Assembly (NCBI GenBank): GCA_016715505.1
Contig: JADJZY010000007.1
Coordinates: forward strand, 124,001-188,000
From: Bacteroidota bacterium
GTDB lineage: Bacteria > Bacteroidota > Bacteroidia > Chitinophagales > Chitinophagaceae
Reading direction: 5' to 3'
DNA length: 64,000 nucleotides
Position numbers and translations under genes: made by a program
Notes under the pieces: model-generated
What the model was told of the DNA's origin: nothing
Databases searched by the model: none
What the model saw: the letters and a program-made list of their open reading frames with translations, nothing else
Shown: positions 17,960-27,906 of the stretch, piece by piece
Layout: every line of letters starts with the position of its first letter
Position numbering within the stretch: position 1 is the stretch's first letter

Positions 17960-19675
17960 ATGAATATATCTTCCATCAGTATAAATCGACCTGTTCTGGC
18001 TATTGTCATGAATGTGGTCATTATTTTGTTTGGGGCCATCGGCTTTACTTTTCTCGGTGTTCGTGAATATCCTTCCATCGATCCGCCCATTATCACCGTC
18101 CGTACAAGTTATGCAGGTGCCAATGCCGATGTAATTCAAGCCCAGATTACCGAACCACTCGAAAAAGCCATCAATGGAATCGATGGTGTCCGAACCATCT
18201 CGTCCGCCAGTAATCAGGGCTCCAGTATTATTACCGTTGAGTTTAATTTAAGCGCCAACCTCGAAGCTGCCGCCAATGATGTCCGGGATAAGGTTTCACA
18301 AACGGTCAGACAACTCCCCCAGGATATTGATGGTTTGCCAACGGTTACAAAATCGGATGCCAATTCCGACGCCATTTTATCGCTCACCATTCAATCCGAT
18401 ACTCGATCTCAACTGGAGGTAAGTGACTTCGCCGAAAACGTGCTTGCGGAGCGTCTGCAAACAATTCCGGGCATCAGCACTATCCAGATTTGGGGCCAAA
18501 AAAGATATGCCATGCGGCTTTGGCTCGATCCGGTAAAACTATCTTCTTATGGCATCACTTTACAAGATGTCAAGGCAGCCTTAGACAAAGAGAATGTGGA
18601 ACTACCTACAGGTAAAATCGCCGGAAATTCTACTGAATTGACCTTAAAAACCGTAGGACGTCTGAAAACAGAAGAAGAATTCGAAAACCTCATCATTCGT
18701 TCCCAGGGCGATCAGGTGATTCGTTTTCGCGATATCGGTGAAGTAAATCTCGGGCCGGAGAATGAAGAAACCATGCTGCGACAAAGCGGTACACCTATGA
18801 TTGGCCTTGCCCTCGTACCTCAACCTGGTGCCAATTATCTAGATATTTCCAAAGAGTTTTACAAACGATTCGAGGAGATCAAAAAAGATTTGCCTAAAGA
18901 TTTTTATGTCAATCTCGCCCTCGACAATACCTTGTTTATCAAGAAATCCATCACCGAAGTGATTGAAACCTTGGGGATTGCTATTCTTTTGTTGGTGCTG
19001 ATTATTTACTTGTTCTTCCGCGATTGGATGATTGCCATTCGCCCCCTCATTGATATTCCGGTTTCACTCATTGGTGCTTTCTTTATTATGTACTTGATGG
19101 GTTATTCCGTGAATGTATTAACCCTGCTCGCAATTGTATTGGCCACAGGTCTGGTGGTGGATGATGGTATTGTGGTAACCGAAAATATTTACAAAAAAAT
19201 GGAAGAGGGATTAAATCCCATGGAGGCAGCGCATAAAGGAGCGAAGGAAATTTACTTTGCCGTAATCTCCACTTCCATTACCCTTGCGGCGGTTTTTATG
19301 CCGGTTATTTTTCTCGAAGGATTTGTAGGTCGTCTGTTTCGCGAGTTTGGTGTTGTATTGGCCGGGGCTGTACTGATTTCGGCTTTTGTATCGCTCACGC
19401 TCACCCCTATGCTCAATGCGCGACTCATTCGTAAAACCCAGCGTAAAACCCGTTTCTACGAAATGACGGAGCCTTTCTTTTTACGGATGACCTCCAATTA
19501 TGGCCATTCGCTCAAGGGTTTTATGAAGCGGCGTTGGTTGGCTCTTTTAATTTTAGTAGCGTCTATCGGAATCATCTTTCTGGCCGGTAGCCAACTCCAA
19601 AGCGAATTATCGCCGCTCGAAGATCGCAATTGGATGCGCGTTTCTCTGGTGGCCCCCAGAAGGTTCTTCCTATGA
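17960..19675 (+). CDS. RND (HAE1/AcrB-type) efflux pump, N-terminal half (split by frameshift)
   Basis: First part of a pump of about 1020 residues. It shows the first transmembrane helix with SINRPVLAIVMN, the porter-domain start (GVREYPSIDPPIITV), the second helix bundle after residue 330, and the proton-relay aspartates in VVDDGIVVTEN on TM4. The frame ends at a TGA after GTGGCCCCCAGAAGG (about 19650-19664). Removing one C from the run of five restores ...APEGSSYEYTDDF and joins the next fragment, so a homopolymer error is the simplest explanation. Confidence 0.93.
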   Translation: MNISSISINRPVLAIVMNVVIILFGAIGFTFLGVREYPSIDPPIITVRTSYAGANADVIQAQITEPLEKAINGIDGVRTISSASNQGSSIITVEFNLSANLEAAANDVRDKVSQTVRQLPQDIDGLPTVTKSDANSDAILSLTIQSDTRSQLEVSDFAENVLAERLQTIPGISTIQIWGQKRYAMRLWLDPVKLSSYGITLQDVKAALDKENVELPTGKIAGNSTELTLKTVGRLKTEEEFENLIIRSQGDQVIRFRDIGEVNLGPENEETMLRQSGTPMIGLALVPQPGANYLDISKEFYKRFEEIKKDLPKDFYVNLALDNTLFIKKSITEVIETLGIAILLLVLIIYLFFRDWMIAIRPLIDIPVSLIGAFFIMYLMGYSVNVLTLLAIVLATGLVVDDGIVVTENIYKKMEEGLNPMEAAHKGAKEIYFAVISTSITLAAVFMPVIFLEGFVGRLFREFGVVLAGAVLISAFVSLTLTPMLNARLIRKTQRKTRFYEMTEPFFLRMTSNYGHSLKGFMKRRWLALLILVASIGIIFLAGSQLQSELSPLEDRNWMRVSLVAPRRFFL

Positions 19676-21023
19676 GTATACCGATGATTTTGTAAAAGCG
19701 TTTACGAATTTTGTGGTTGATTCCATTCCCGAAAAACGTGTTTGTCTCACCGTTACGGCACCCGGGTTTACAGGTTCAGGAGCGGTGAATACGGCATTTG
19801 TTCGATTGGCCTTAACCGATGCTGGCAAACGTACACGCAGTCAGCAGGAAATAGCCGATTATGTGGCTATGCAGTCCAAGAAATTTCCACAGGGTAAGGC
19901 ATTTGTTATCCAGGAACAAACCATTTCAGCCGGTGGTGGCGGTCGTGGAGGTCTCCCGGTACAGTTCGTTTTGCAAGCACCCAATTTTGAAAAACTGAAG
20001 GAAAAATTACCCCTGTTTTTGGAAGAGGCCAATAAGAGTCCCGTTTTTCAAGGGGTCGATAATAACCTCAAGTTTAATAAGCCGGAAATCAATATCAGCA
20101 TCGATCGTGAGAAAGCCCGAAACCTCGGCATTTCAGTGGCCGATATTGCACAAACTTTGCAGCTTGCTTTAAGTGGCCAACGATTCAATTATTTTACCAT
20201 GAACGGAAAGCAGTATCAGGTTATCGGTCAGTTTAACAGAATCAATCGCGATGAAGTTCTGGATATTCGATCTTTGTATTTGCGCAACGCAGCCGGTCAA
20301 CTAATTCAGTTAGATAATATCGTTCACTTTCAGGAAGAAAGCTCACCGCCGCAATTATATCATTTTAACCGTTATCAATCTGCTACGGTTTCGGCAGGTT
20401 TAGCACCAGGTAAAACCGTTGGAGATGGGATTGCCGAAATGCGTCGTATTTCGGCCAAGGTGTTGGATAGCCAGTTTACCACTGCACTTACCGGTCCTTC
20501 GCGCGATTTCGAAGAGAGTTCCTCCAATATTTTATTTGCCTTCATGCTTGCCCTTGTACTGATTTATCTGGTACTTTCTGCCCAGTTTGAAAGTTTTATC
20601 GACCCATTTATCATCATGCTCACCGTACCTCTTGCGCTGGCCGGTGCAGTTTTATCGTTATGGTATTTTAACCAAACCCTGAATATCTTCAGCGAAATCG
20701 GAATCATCATGTTAATCGGATTGGTCACCAAAAATGGAATCCTAATCGTAGAATTTGCCAATCAGTTAAAAGAAAAAGGGATGTCTGTCGCAGAGGCCAT
20801 TCAAGCTGCTGCCGAGGCCCGACTCCGACCCATCCTCATGACCAGTATTGCAACCGCCCTCGGCGCTATGCCTATTGCCTTAGCATTGGGTGCCGGTGCC
20901 AAAAGCAGAATGGGTATGGGGATTGTTATTGTAGGCGGTATTTTATTTTCACTCATGCTCACCCTGTATGTGATTCCGGCCATTTATAGCTATTTATCCA
21001 AAGCAAAGAAACAACATGCGTAA
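19661..21023 (+). CDS. RND efflux pump, C-terminal half
   Basis: Continuation of the pump after the frameshift near 19660; the longest ATG-initiated frame begins only at 19713, but the coding signal starts at the break. It carries the second porter repeat, the docking domain, and the last helix bundle with the conserved lysine in GLVTKNGILIVEFANQ (equivalent to AcrB Lys940) and the terminal GxxxSxxLTLYVIPAIY helix. The stop overlaps the first codons of the tolC-like gene by 8 bp. Confidence 0.92.
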
Positions 21024-22320
21024 ATCTATTTTTCTTTTCCTGCTTTTTCTACCGGGGTTTGTCATAGCCCAAAACAATGGTTTGCTGAGCTATCAACAGG
21101 CCGTAGCCATTGCCTTAAAAAATAATTTTGATATCCTCATTGCGGCGAATCAGGCCGAAATTCTAAACAAAGAGAATCAATTGGGCAATGCCGGATTTTT
21201 TCCCACCCTCGATTTCAATGCCAGTGGAAATGCAGCCAGCAATACCACGCGACAGGAATTTGCCAATGGTCAAACCGTAAATCGACCCGGTGTAATTTCA
21301 ACCAATATCAGTGCAGGTGCTTTTTTGTCGTACACTGTATTTGATGGTTGGAAAATGTTTGCCACCAAGGAACGTCTTCGGTTACTGGCCGAACAGGGTG
21401 AACTCAGTTTTAAACTACAAATTGAAACGGTGATCGAAAATCTCACTTTGGCCTATTACCAGATCGTACGACAGGAACAACTCATACGTGGAATCCGTTC
21501 TGCCATGGAGGTCTCCGAAGAAAGAATACAACTGGCAGAAAAAAAATTACAAATCGGCTCAGGGTCCAAAGTTGAAGTGCTTCAAGGGAAATTGGATTTA
21601 AACGCACAAAAGGCTAACCTCATTCAACAACAAAACCTCTTGCGCGAATTTCGCCAAAATCTACTTTTGCTCATGCAATCCGATTCTAAAGGTCCGTTCA
21701 GCGTCGATAGTAATTTTGTGTTTGATCCACTCGAAGCCATGGATGATATTCAATCAAGGGTGGAAAGGAATAATCGAAATTTGTTGTCGTTACAAAAGGG
21801 AATCTCCATCATCCGTCAACAACAACGCGATATTAAATCACAACAATATCCTCGTTTGGTGATCAACAATGGTTATGCCTTCGGACGTAATCAGAGCACC
21901 GCAGGTTTTGCACTGTTTAACCAGAATATCGGGAATAACCTGGGCTTTGTGTTTACCTGGAATATTTTTAATGGATGGAATACGCGCCGACAATTATTGG
22001 TGGCTGATTTGCAACTCAAACAAAAAAATTTAGAAGTTGATCAAATGAAGGCCTCTTTGTTCACGGCCGTAGATATTGCCTATATGCGCTGGCTCGGCGA
22101 TCGGGAGGCTCTCAGCCTGGAAGAAGCCAATATTTTATTGGCAGAGCAAAGTTTGTTCATCATGAGAGAGCGTATGAAACTCGGACTGGGAAACTACCTG
22201 GAGCTCAAAGAAAGCCAAAGCAGTTATGAAGCGGCCATCTCCCGATTAGTTACTGCACGTTATAACCTCAAGGAGTCAGAAACAAAACTCAAACGAATCA
22301 CCGGCAAGTTTGTCGATTGA
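21016..22320 (+). CDS. TolC-family outer-membrane efflux channel
   Basis: A 434-residue outer-membrane factor. A cleavable signal peptide (IFLFLLFLPGFVIAQ) is followed by two repeats of the alpha-barrel coiled coil, seen as ENQLGNAGFFPTLDF, and later the repeat around NLEVDQMKAS and LGLGNYLELKESQSSYEAA. It closes the marR-adaptor-pump operon and overlaps the pump gene, so all three pump parts are made from one message. No obvious terminator stem follows directly. Confidence 0.93.
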   Translation: MRKSIFLFLLFLPGFVIAQNNGLLSYQQAVAIALKNNFDILIAANQAEILNKENQLGNAGFFPTLDFNASGNAASNTTRQEFANGQTVNRPGVISTNISAGAFLSYTVFDGWKMFATKERLRLLAEQGELSFKLQIETVIENLTLAYYQIVRQEQLIRGIRSAMEVSEERIQLAEKKLQIGSGSKVEVLQGKLDLNAQKANLIQQQNLLREFRQNLLLLMQSDSKGPFSVDSNFVFDPLEAMDDIQSRVERNNRNLLSLQKGISIIRQQQRDIKSQQYPRLVINNGYAFGRNQSTAGFALFNQNIGNNLGFVFTWNIFNGWNTRRQLLVADLQLKQKNLEVDQMKASLFTAVDIAYMRWLGDREALSLEEANILLAEQSLFIMRERMKLGLGNYLELKESQSSYEAAISRLVTARYNLKESETKLKRITGKFVD

Positions 22321-22874
22321 TTGAACAGCTAAAAAAATCTGGGACCAACATTCAGGGCGGCCGGGCACGCTATCCACTTCAAGTCCTCTCCCGCTGACGC
22401 AGGATGCGGGCTTTCCGTTACTATCGTTGCCGCAATGCACCTGCTGATTGTTTTATACCAATTTAACGTTGGGTCGTGTCTCAAGAAAACTCCATCCAAT
22501 ATTAGTCATTAGCATAGACTAATATTATAGCTGTACCATTTTCGGCCTTTGCTCTTCGGGCGTTAAGAAAAATTTGAAATCGGGCGTAGCCTGCTTCCGG
22601 CTGTTCGAAGCCGAAGCCAAAGCGAAGGCAAGTTTCGGAAGTAGGCCGCTCGATGAGAATTTTTTAGCCCAAAGAGCAACAGCCTTGAATTTTTGGCTCC
22701 ACCTTTTGTTTTAAGACAAAAGGTGGAAAACAAGAACGTTTCGAATGTCCGACTTAGGAAAGAACTGTTTGATTTTACTTTGTTAGAATTACAAGCGAGC
22801 GTCAAAAAAATAATACAACATCGGTATTACAAATATCAAATCCGGAATTATCATCGAAACATCATCGTATATTT
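22321..22874. other. Intergenic region with a GC-richer, hairpin-containing segment
   Basis: No convincing gene. The stretch 22540-22730 differs in base make-up from its surroundings and contains an 11-bp stem CCACCTTTTGT/ACAAAAGGTGG at 22699-22726. On the minus strand it reads as a conceptual peptide rich in Arg/Leu/Ser but lacking any family. It may be a short interspersed repeat or the degraded end of a mobile element; no second copy is present in this window. Confidence 0.4.
22699..22726. repeat. Perfect hairpin in intergenic region
   Basis: Arms CCACCTTTTGT and ACAAAAGGTGG (11 bp) around a 6-base loop. It lacks a proper U-tract on either side, so it is not a standard terminator for the efflux operon 380 bp upstream. 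It could be a REP-like or transposon-end structure. Confidence 0.5.
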
Positions 22875-23369
22875 TCAATAATAGCCCAGAAAAATTTTGC
22901 TATATCGCGTAAATTCAATCATCACCTCATCGCCTTCTTGATATTGGTCGAAGTAGTTCTGATCGACTTCAATACTGTATTTTAAACCACCACTGATAAA
23001 AAAATGATGGGTGTTGTTTTGGGCAACATATCTTTTTCGCAAAATCTCAACCGGAAAGGCCAGCTTTATCCGATGATGAAGGTCTTTCTTGATTTGATAA
23101 AGTCCGCGATAATAATTGGCTCCCATAATGAGAATAAATGCAATGGCTGTTATGAGTTGTCCATATCCATATATCACCGGCAAAGGAATATAAACAGTAT
23201 CGTTTAATAAACTCAATAAGGCGCTAACAACAGGCAATAAAACACAAATCCACATCAACAATTTCATGCCATACATATATTCTTTGCGCACTCGCTCGAA
23301 CCTGCGTTCAAGGAATAATATTTCATCCTCCTCAAGAGGAAGTGCAGTGGCTTGTGGAGTGGACCTCAT
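22875..23369 (-). CDS. Hypothetical membrane protein with two transmembrane helices
   Basis: A 164-residue protein. A charged N-terminal segment (about 1-38) is followed by two hydrophobic helices (LLMWICVLLPVVSALLSLL about 37-55 and a second around 66-88), then a soluble C-terminal part of about 70 residues with a beta-rich pattern (KYSIEVDQNYFDQYQEGDEV) that resembles small SH3-like or YcxB-like soluble tails. Family unknown. It is 72 bp downstream of recJ on the same strand and may share its message. Confidence 0.65.
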   Translation of the reverse strand: MRSTPQATALPLEEDEILFLERRFERVRKEYMYGMKLLMWICVLLPVVSALLSLLNDTVYIPLPVIYGYGQLITAIAFILIMGANYYRGLYQIKKDLHHRIKLAFPVEILRKRYVAQNNTHHFFISGGLKYSIEVDQNYFDQYQEGDEVMIEFTRYSKIFLGYY

Positions 23370-23441
23370 TTGGATGCCCTAAATTAGCAAAACGCGCACA
23401 TCCAAACGAAAATTGTGTGCAATGAATTTTAGCAATATCCT

Positions 23442-25136
23442 TTATCGAATATCAAGAACCCTTAATTGTATTCGGGTCAATCCATTCCATTCATTTTCAT
23501 CGATATGATAAATGATGTCAAAGCTTTCTTTGTTTTTTACGAGGTGAATCTTATCAGCCATATTAAATCCAATACCCGTAAACACCACACTGCCATGTTG
23601 TTGAATTTGAAATCGGATATGTTTATCCTTCACAACGGTTGTTCTGAGTTGGAAGTCTTTCACTTGTCTGGTCACAAAAACAGGGGTCATGTTTTCAGGG
23701 CCATGAGGCGCAAATTGTTTCAGGATGTTCACAAAGGCGGGATTGATTTCGCTCAGTTGTAATTCGGCATCGATTTCAATTTCGGGTTCAAAAAATTCAG
23801 GAGCCAGTGTTTCACGTACTACCGCATCAAATCGACTACGAAATCCTTCTAGGTGTTCTTCTGAAAGGGTGAGACCGGCCGCAAAATAATGACCGCCAAA
23901 AGTATCCAGATAAGAGGCGCAAGCTGTAAGCCCTTCAAACAAATTAAATCCTTTGATGGAACGGGCCGAGCCACTTATTTTTCCATTTGAATGGGTCAAT
24001 ACAATGGTTGGCCGATAATGATGCTCAATGAGTCGGGAAGCCACGATGCCAATGACGCCTTTGTGCCAATGCGGTTGATAAACCACCGTAGTGACTAAAT
24101 CACGATGTAAAGTATCATGGTCAATGATGTTTAATGCTTCCTCTGTTGTTTGTTTATCAATATCGCGTCGTTCGTTGTTGTCTTCCTGTAATCCCATCGT
24201 CATCTGTTTGGTAATGGTCTGGTTTTTTTTGATAAATAAAGTCATAGTTTGTTTGGCATCATGCATGCGGCCTGCAGCATTCACTCGGGGCGCGATAATA
24301 AATACCAAATCCGATATGGTGAAGGCCTTATCCATCCCACTGATTTTTTTCAAAGCCTGAAGAGCTATTGAAGGATTGGAATTGGCTTGTTGTAATCCAA
24401 GTACACAGAGTGCACGATTTTCACCCTGAATGGGTACGATATCCGCAGCAATGGCAGTAGCCAGCAAATCCAGATAAGCATTCACCATTTCGGGTGCACT
24501 TTGATACATCAGATCATATGCAGAAATCAATTTATAGCCAACCCCACAACCACAGAGTTCTTTAAAAGGGTAGGGGCAATCTTTTTGTTTAGGATTTAAA
24601 ATGGCGGAGGCTCTGGGTAATTCTTCATCCGGCATATGATGATCGCAAACAATCACATCAATGCCCTGCTCACGCGCAACATCAATCAAATGTGTTGACT
24701 TAATACCACAATCCAGCGTGATGATTAGCGACACATTTTGTTCAACCGCATAGTCAATGCCTTGTTCGGAAACCCCATACCCTTCGGAAAAACGATGAGG
24801 GATATAAAATTCAATATGCTCGTAAAACGATTTAAAATAACTGTATACCAAGGCAACGGCTGTTGTGCCATCCACATCATAATCGCCGTAAATCAGAATT
24901 TTTTCTTGTTGTTCAATCACGGCATGTATGAGGGCAACAGCCTTATCCATGTCTTTCATTAAAAACGGATCATGCAATAATCCGGCATCTGTGCGAAAGA
25001 AAGAACGGGCTTCCTGATAGGTTTCAATACCTCGTTGAACCAATAATCGACAAAAGGCCGGATGTATTTTCAGGGCTGATTGTAAAGTGCTGACTTGCTG
25101 CTCGTCTGTATTTTTAAGGGTCCATTTTTTTTCCAT
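23442..25136 (-). CDS. recJ: Single-stranded-DNA-specific exonuclease RecJ
   Basis: A 5'-3' single-strand DNA exonuclease for recombination and mismatch repair. The DHH-superfamily metal-binding motifs are in order: LIYGDYDVDGTTA (about residue 83), LDCGIK (about 140), VCDHHMP (about 165), and ELCGCGVGYK. The DHHA1 domain has GGHYFAAGLTL near residue 415, and the C-terminal OB-fold follows. At 564 aa it is the usual length and intact, which is notable given how many neighbours are frameshifted. Confidence 0.95.
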   Translation of the reverse strand: MEKKWTLKNTDEQQVSTLQSALKIHPAFCRLLVQRGIETYQEARSFFRTDAGLLHDPFLMKDMDKAVALIHAVIEQQEKILIYGDYDVDGTTAVALVYSYFKSFYEHIEFYIPHRFSEGYGVSEQGIDYAVEQNVSLIITLDCGIKSTHLIDVAREQGIDVIVCDHHMPDEELPRASAILNPKQKDCPYPFKELCGCGVGYKLISAYDLMYQSAPEMVNAYLDLLATAIAADIVPIQGENRALCVLGLQQANSNPSIALQALKKISGMDKAFTISDLVFIIAPRVNAAGRMHDAKQTMTLFIKKNQTITKQMTMGLQEDNNERRDIDKQTTEEALNIIDHDTLHRDLVTTVVYQPHWHKGVIGIVASRLIEHHYRPTIVLTHSNGKISGSARSIKGFNLFEGLTACASYLDTFGGHYFAAGLTLSEEHLEGFRSRFDAVVRETLAPEFFEPEIEIDAELQLSEINPAFVNILKQFAPHGPENMTPVFVTRQVKDFQLRTTVVKDKHIRFQIQQHGSVVFTGIGFNMADKIHLVKNKESFDIIYHIDENEWNGLTRIQLRVLDIR

Positions 25137-25258
25137 GCGTTCAAATCAGGGTTGTTCTGCCCCGGCAGTATTCATCTAAATTAACGTAATGCGCACCCAG
25201 CCGGGCAAACATTTGAGCCAATGAGGCATATTTTGTTTAAAAAGGGGCTCTTTCTCCC

Positions 25259-25879
25259 TTAGCGAAACAGTTCAAGCATGATGGCAAACCGGATATCAAT
25301 GGTCTGAAAGTAGCGGGCATTTGGATTTTGTATCACATCATATCCGGCAATGATGGCGGTATAACCATACTGTCCCAGACGTTGCGCATAACCGGCACCA
25401 ATTAACAAGGAGGGTACAAAAATGCGGGTCGAATTTTCGACAATTTTTCCGGTATTGAGATCGTACTCGTAGTCTTTGATAAACTTGGTATTATTCAATT
25501 CCGGTTCTACATTGATAATAAAGGAATTGGCAATGATATACCGTCCAAATACACTCCATGAATAACTGGGGATACGGAATTTATAAGTTTCTCTTTGTCC
25601 GTTCAGGATATTGGTATAATCTTCAGCAGCCTGAAAGTAACTAAATCCGAGGGTTGTACCCAAATGAAATTGTTCTGAAAAACAATAAGCTACAGAAGGG
25701 GAAAGATTTAAGGAGAAAGATCGGTTGCCTGCTCCGAATCCAATACCCGGTCCGATCAGGAGGCGGCTTTTGTCAAAACTTCCTGATTTTTTCCGTTGTG
25801 GAGTGGCCATGCTCAGGGGGCCTGCCAACCCTTGTAAGGAAAAGAGGCCTATGGTTAAAATGAACAAGAAGGTTCTCAT
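25259..25879 (-). CDS. Hypothetical outer-membrane beta-barrel protein
   Basis: A 206-residue protein with a signal peptide (MRTFLFILTIGLFSLQGLAG) and then about eight alternating hydrophobic beta strands (for example SFSLNLSPSVAYCF, FHLGTTLGFSYF, SWSVFGRYIIANSFIINV, FVPSLLIGAGYA), ending in an aliphatic-aromatic strand (DIRFAIMLELFR). This is the pattern of small OmpA/OmpX-like barrels. Function unknown. It lies downstream of a terminator and upstream of recJ on the same strand. Confidence 0.75.
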   Translation of the reverse strand: MRTFLFILTIGLFSLQGLAGPLSMATPQRKKSGSFDKSRLLIGPGIGFGAGNRSFSLNLSPSVAYCFSEQFHLGTTLGFSYFQAAEDYTNILNGQRETYKFRIPSYSWSVFGRYIIANSFIINVEPELNNTKFIKDYEYDLNTGKIVENSTRIFVPSLLIGAGYAQRLGQYGYTAIIAGYDVIQNPNARYFQTIDIRFAIMLELFR

Positions 25880-25932
25880 GGATGTGTTTTTTGTAAAAGT
25901 ACTATCACTTAAGGCCTCAAGGATTTAAAATC

Positions 25933-25969
25933 TTGTAAAAAATGCCCCAATATGAGGCATTTTTTACAA
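25933..25969 (-). terminator. Rho-independent terminator after the fibronectin-III protein
   Basis: A 14-bp stem TTGTAAAAAATGCC/GGCATTTTTTACAA with a 9-base loop, beginning 8 bp after the stop of the minus-strand secreted protein. The A/T-rich stem base supplies U-tracts for both strands. Confidence 0.8.
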
Positions 25970-25976
25970 AAGGTTT

Positions 25977-27650
25977 TTATTTCTGAAAAGTGGTATTCAC
26001 AACCCGACCATCCAATTCAAGGGTCAGGATATAATATCCGGGCGATAGCGATCGGACGTCCAATACACATTGATCCGCACCCTTTAATTGATAAGTAATA
26101 ACTGCCTGTTGACCGCTTACTGATTGTACCACTAACTTCATGCTTTGATGAGCGGGCAATCCATTTAAGGTCAAATAATCCCGGCTGGGGTTGGGAAACA
26201 ATACGATGCCTGCTTGGGCAAAGTCATTCACCGAACTCGGCTTAGTAATAAATGTAGCATCCGGTGAATAGATGGTTCCGCCAGCGCTCACTGCTTTAAA
26301 ACGATAATGATAAGTGGTATTTGGGGTGAGGCTACCCAGAGTAGCGCTTACTGCCTGAAAAGTGCTGCTACTGCTGCTGGCCGGACTTGTATTTTGCGTA
26401 CTTCCGTAGCTGGTGGTTAATCCATATTCAACACTGATATTGGTCAGGGCACCATTGGCATTTACATTGGCATTGGTGGTGGCACTATTGATGGTGATGG
26501 CGCTCACTGCTAAAGGATTAATCACCGGTGCGAGGGGAAGCGTAGTGAAACTGGTATCATTGGAATAGGCTGTGCCGGCGGTATTAATGCCTTTAAATCG
26601 CGCATAGTAAAGGGTATTGGGAGATAATCCACTCAAGGTGCCGCTCAAGCTTGTTGACAGATTGCCATTGGCCGTAGCCGGTGTCGTAGAAGCGCTTGAC
26701 CCAAAAGATGTACTCAGCCCATACTCAATACTCAAATTGGTCAGGGCATTATTGGCGTTGACATTTCCGCCAAAAGTGGCTCCGGTTGTACTAATACCTG
26801 AAATGGCATTCAGGTTGAGGGTGGGTAAATTTGAAGGTGGCGGCGCTGTTGTAAATAGGGTATCCAGACTATAAGTCGTACCTGATGCATTCGTTGCTTT
26901 ATAACGAACAAAATAGGTGGTTGAAGGACTCAGTCCGCTTAAGGTCGTACTGACAGAAGTGGCGCTACTTCCGCTGATGACCGGAGGTGTGGCCGCGGTA
27001 TTGGAACCGAAAGAGGCGGTAAGACCATAATCGACGGATACGTTGGTTGATGCACCATTTGCATTTCCGCTACCCGCTATCGTTGCCGAGTTTGAGGTGA
27101 TTGCACTAATTCCTGTCAGACTGATAGAAGGAGGGGTTCCGCTTGGAGCTGCAATAGAAGTGAAATTGGTTGTACTCCAGTGATCTCCATTTTGGTTACC
27201 AGTATTATTCACGGCATTACCCGCTACATGAAAAATTACCAAGGTAGAAGCGGAAGCACTTGGTGCTGTCCAATCGAAGGTAAAAGAAACACTTCCTCCA
27301 CTCATGAGGGCCGGAGTGGTATGCCGCAATTCACCACCAGATGCGGTTGTGGATGCCTGCGTACCGGCGGGTGCAGTGCTGAATGTTCCCTGTGTACAGG
27401 TTAAATCAAAGCCGGCAGCCACTTTGGTGCTGTTCAGAATTGTTAAGGTGAGGGAGTAAGTATTTCCGGCCACCCAACCGCCTGAAGGCAATCCGCTAAG
27501 TGTCATACTAGTGGCTGAATTACTGGCGCCGTGGCAACTGCAACCTACTGTGCTAACTCCGGTAATGCCGCCGCTCGAAGAACTGGTACTAAAATAAATG
27601 ATGGCCAGAACGATAGCCAAGAAAGTTGATTGAAGGAAAGTTGATCGCAT
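25977..27650 (-). CDS. Secreted protein: choice-of-anchor-V/Reeler-like domain, fibronectin-III-like repeats, T9SS sorting domain
   Basis: About 557 residues from the ATG at 27650 (the frame continues to a GTG at 27668, but the ATG sits directly before the signal peptide). A signal anchor (FLAIVLAIIYFSTSS) is followed by a domain with GCSCHGAS and ...SFTFDWTAPS, which resembles the choice-of-anchor V/Reeler-like domain of Bacteroidota. Three to four fibronectin-III-like repeats follow (pattern TNxSVEYGLTTSFGS...LSGLSPNTxYxxRxKA). The last 80 residues are a type A T9SS sorting domain (VLFPNPSRDYLTL ... SPGYYILTLELDG). It is exported to the cell surface; ligand unknown. Confidence 0.85.
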   Translation of the reverse strand: MRSTFLQSTFLAIVLAIIYFSTSSSSGGITGVSTVGCSCHGASNSATSMTLSGLPSGGWVAGNTYSLTLTILNSTKVAAGFDLTCTQGTFSTAPAGTQASTTASGGELRHTTPALMSGGSVSFTFDWTAPSASASTLVIFHVAGNAVNNTGNQNGDHWSTTNFTSIAAPSGTPPSISLTGISAITSNSATIAGSGNANGASTNVSVDYGLTASFGSNTAATPPVISGSSATSVSTTLSGLSPSTTYFVRYKATNASGTTYSLDTLFTTAPPPSNLPTLNLNAISGISTTGATFGGNVNANNALTNLSIEYGLSTSFGSSASTTPATANGNLSTSLSGTLSGLSPNTLYYARFKGINTAGTAYSNDTSFTTLPLAPVINPLAVSAITINSATTNANVNANGALTNISVEYGLTTSYGSTQNTSPASSSSSTFQAVSATLGSLTPNTTYHYRFKAVSAGGTIYSPDATFITKPSSVNDFAQAGIVLFPNPSRDYLTLNGLPAHQSMKLVVQSVSGQQAVITYQLKGADQCVLDVRSLSPGYYILTLELDGRVVNTTFQK

Positions 27651-27852
27651 GAATTGATGTTTAAACACTAAAATAGTAATAAGACGTCACATCGACTGAT
27701 TAGGATGGGTGAATTAACAAAATAAGGAAAAGATTATTGAAAAAAACGGACTTGTTGAAGACAATCATAAATATCCTCTTGTAGAATCAATATATTCATC
27801 CAAGTTTTAGCAGTTGACTTATGAAGCGTCAACCAATTTAGCTCAAATAAAT

Positions 27853-27879
27853 AAAAAAAGGAGTCACCAAAACTCCTTT
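27853..27879 (-). terminator. Rho-independent terminator of the fabD-HhH-acyl-CoA dehydrogenase operon
   Basis: An 8-bp stem AAAGGAGT/ACTCCTTT (27857-27864 and 27872-27879) with a run of A on its left, read as a U-tract by minus-strand transcripts, 28 bp after the acyl-CoA dehydrogenase stop. Confidence 0.8.
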
Positions 27880-27906
27880 CATTTCATTTATCCGAAGATT
27901 ATTTTT

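Noticed and set aside
19640..19720. Programmed frameshift in the RND pump gene
   Set aside because: No slippery heptamer or downstream structure is evident; the break is an extra C in a C-run and RND pumps are not known to use frameshifting.
22563..22805. 80-residue minus-strand open frame between the efflux operon and the two-helix membrane protein
   Set aside because: It has no recognisable domain, is compositionally odd, and spans the perfect hairpin; more likely a non-coding repeat.
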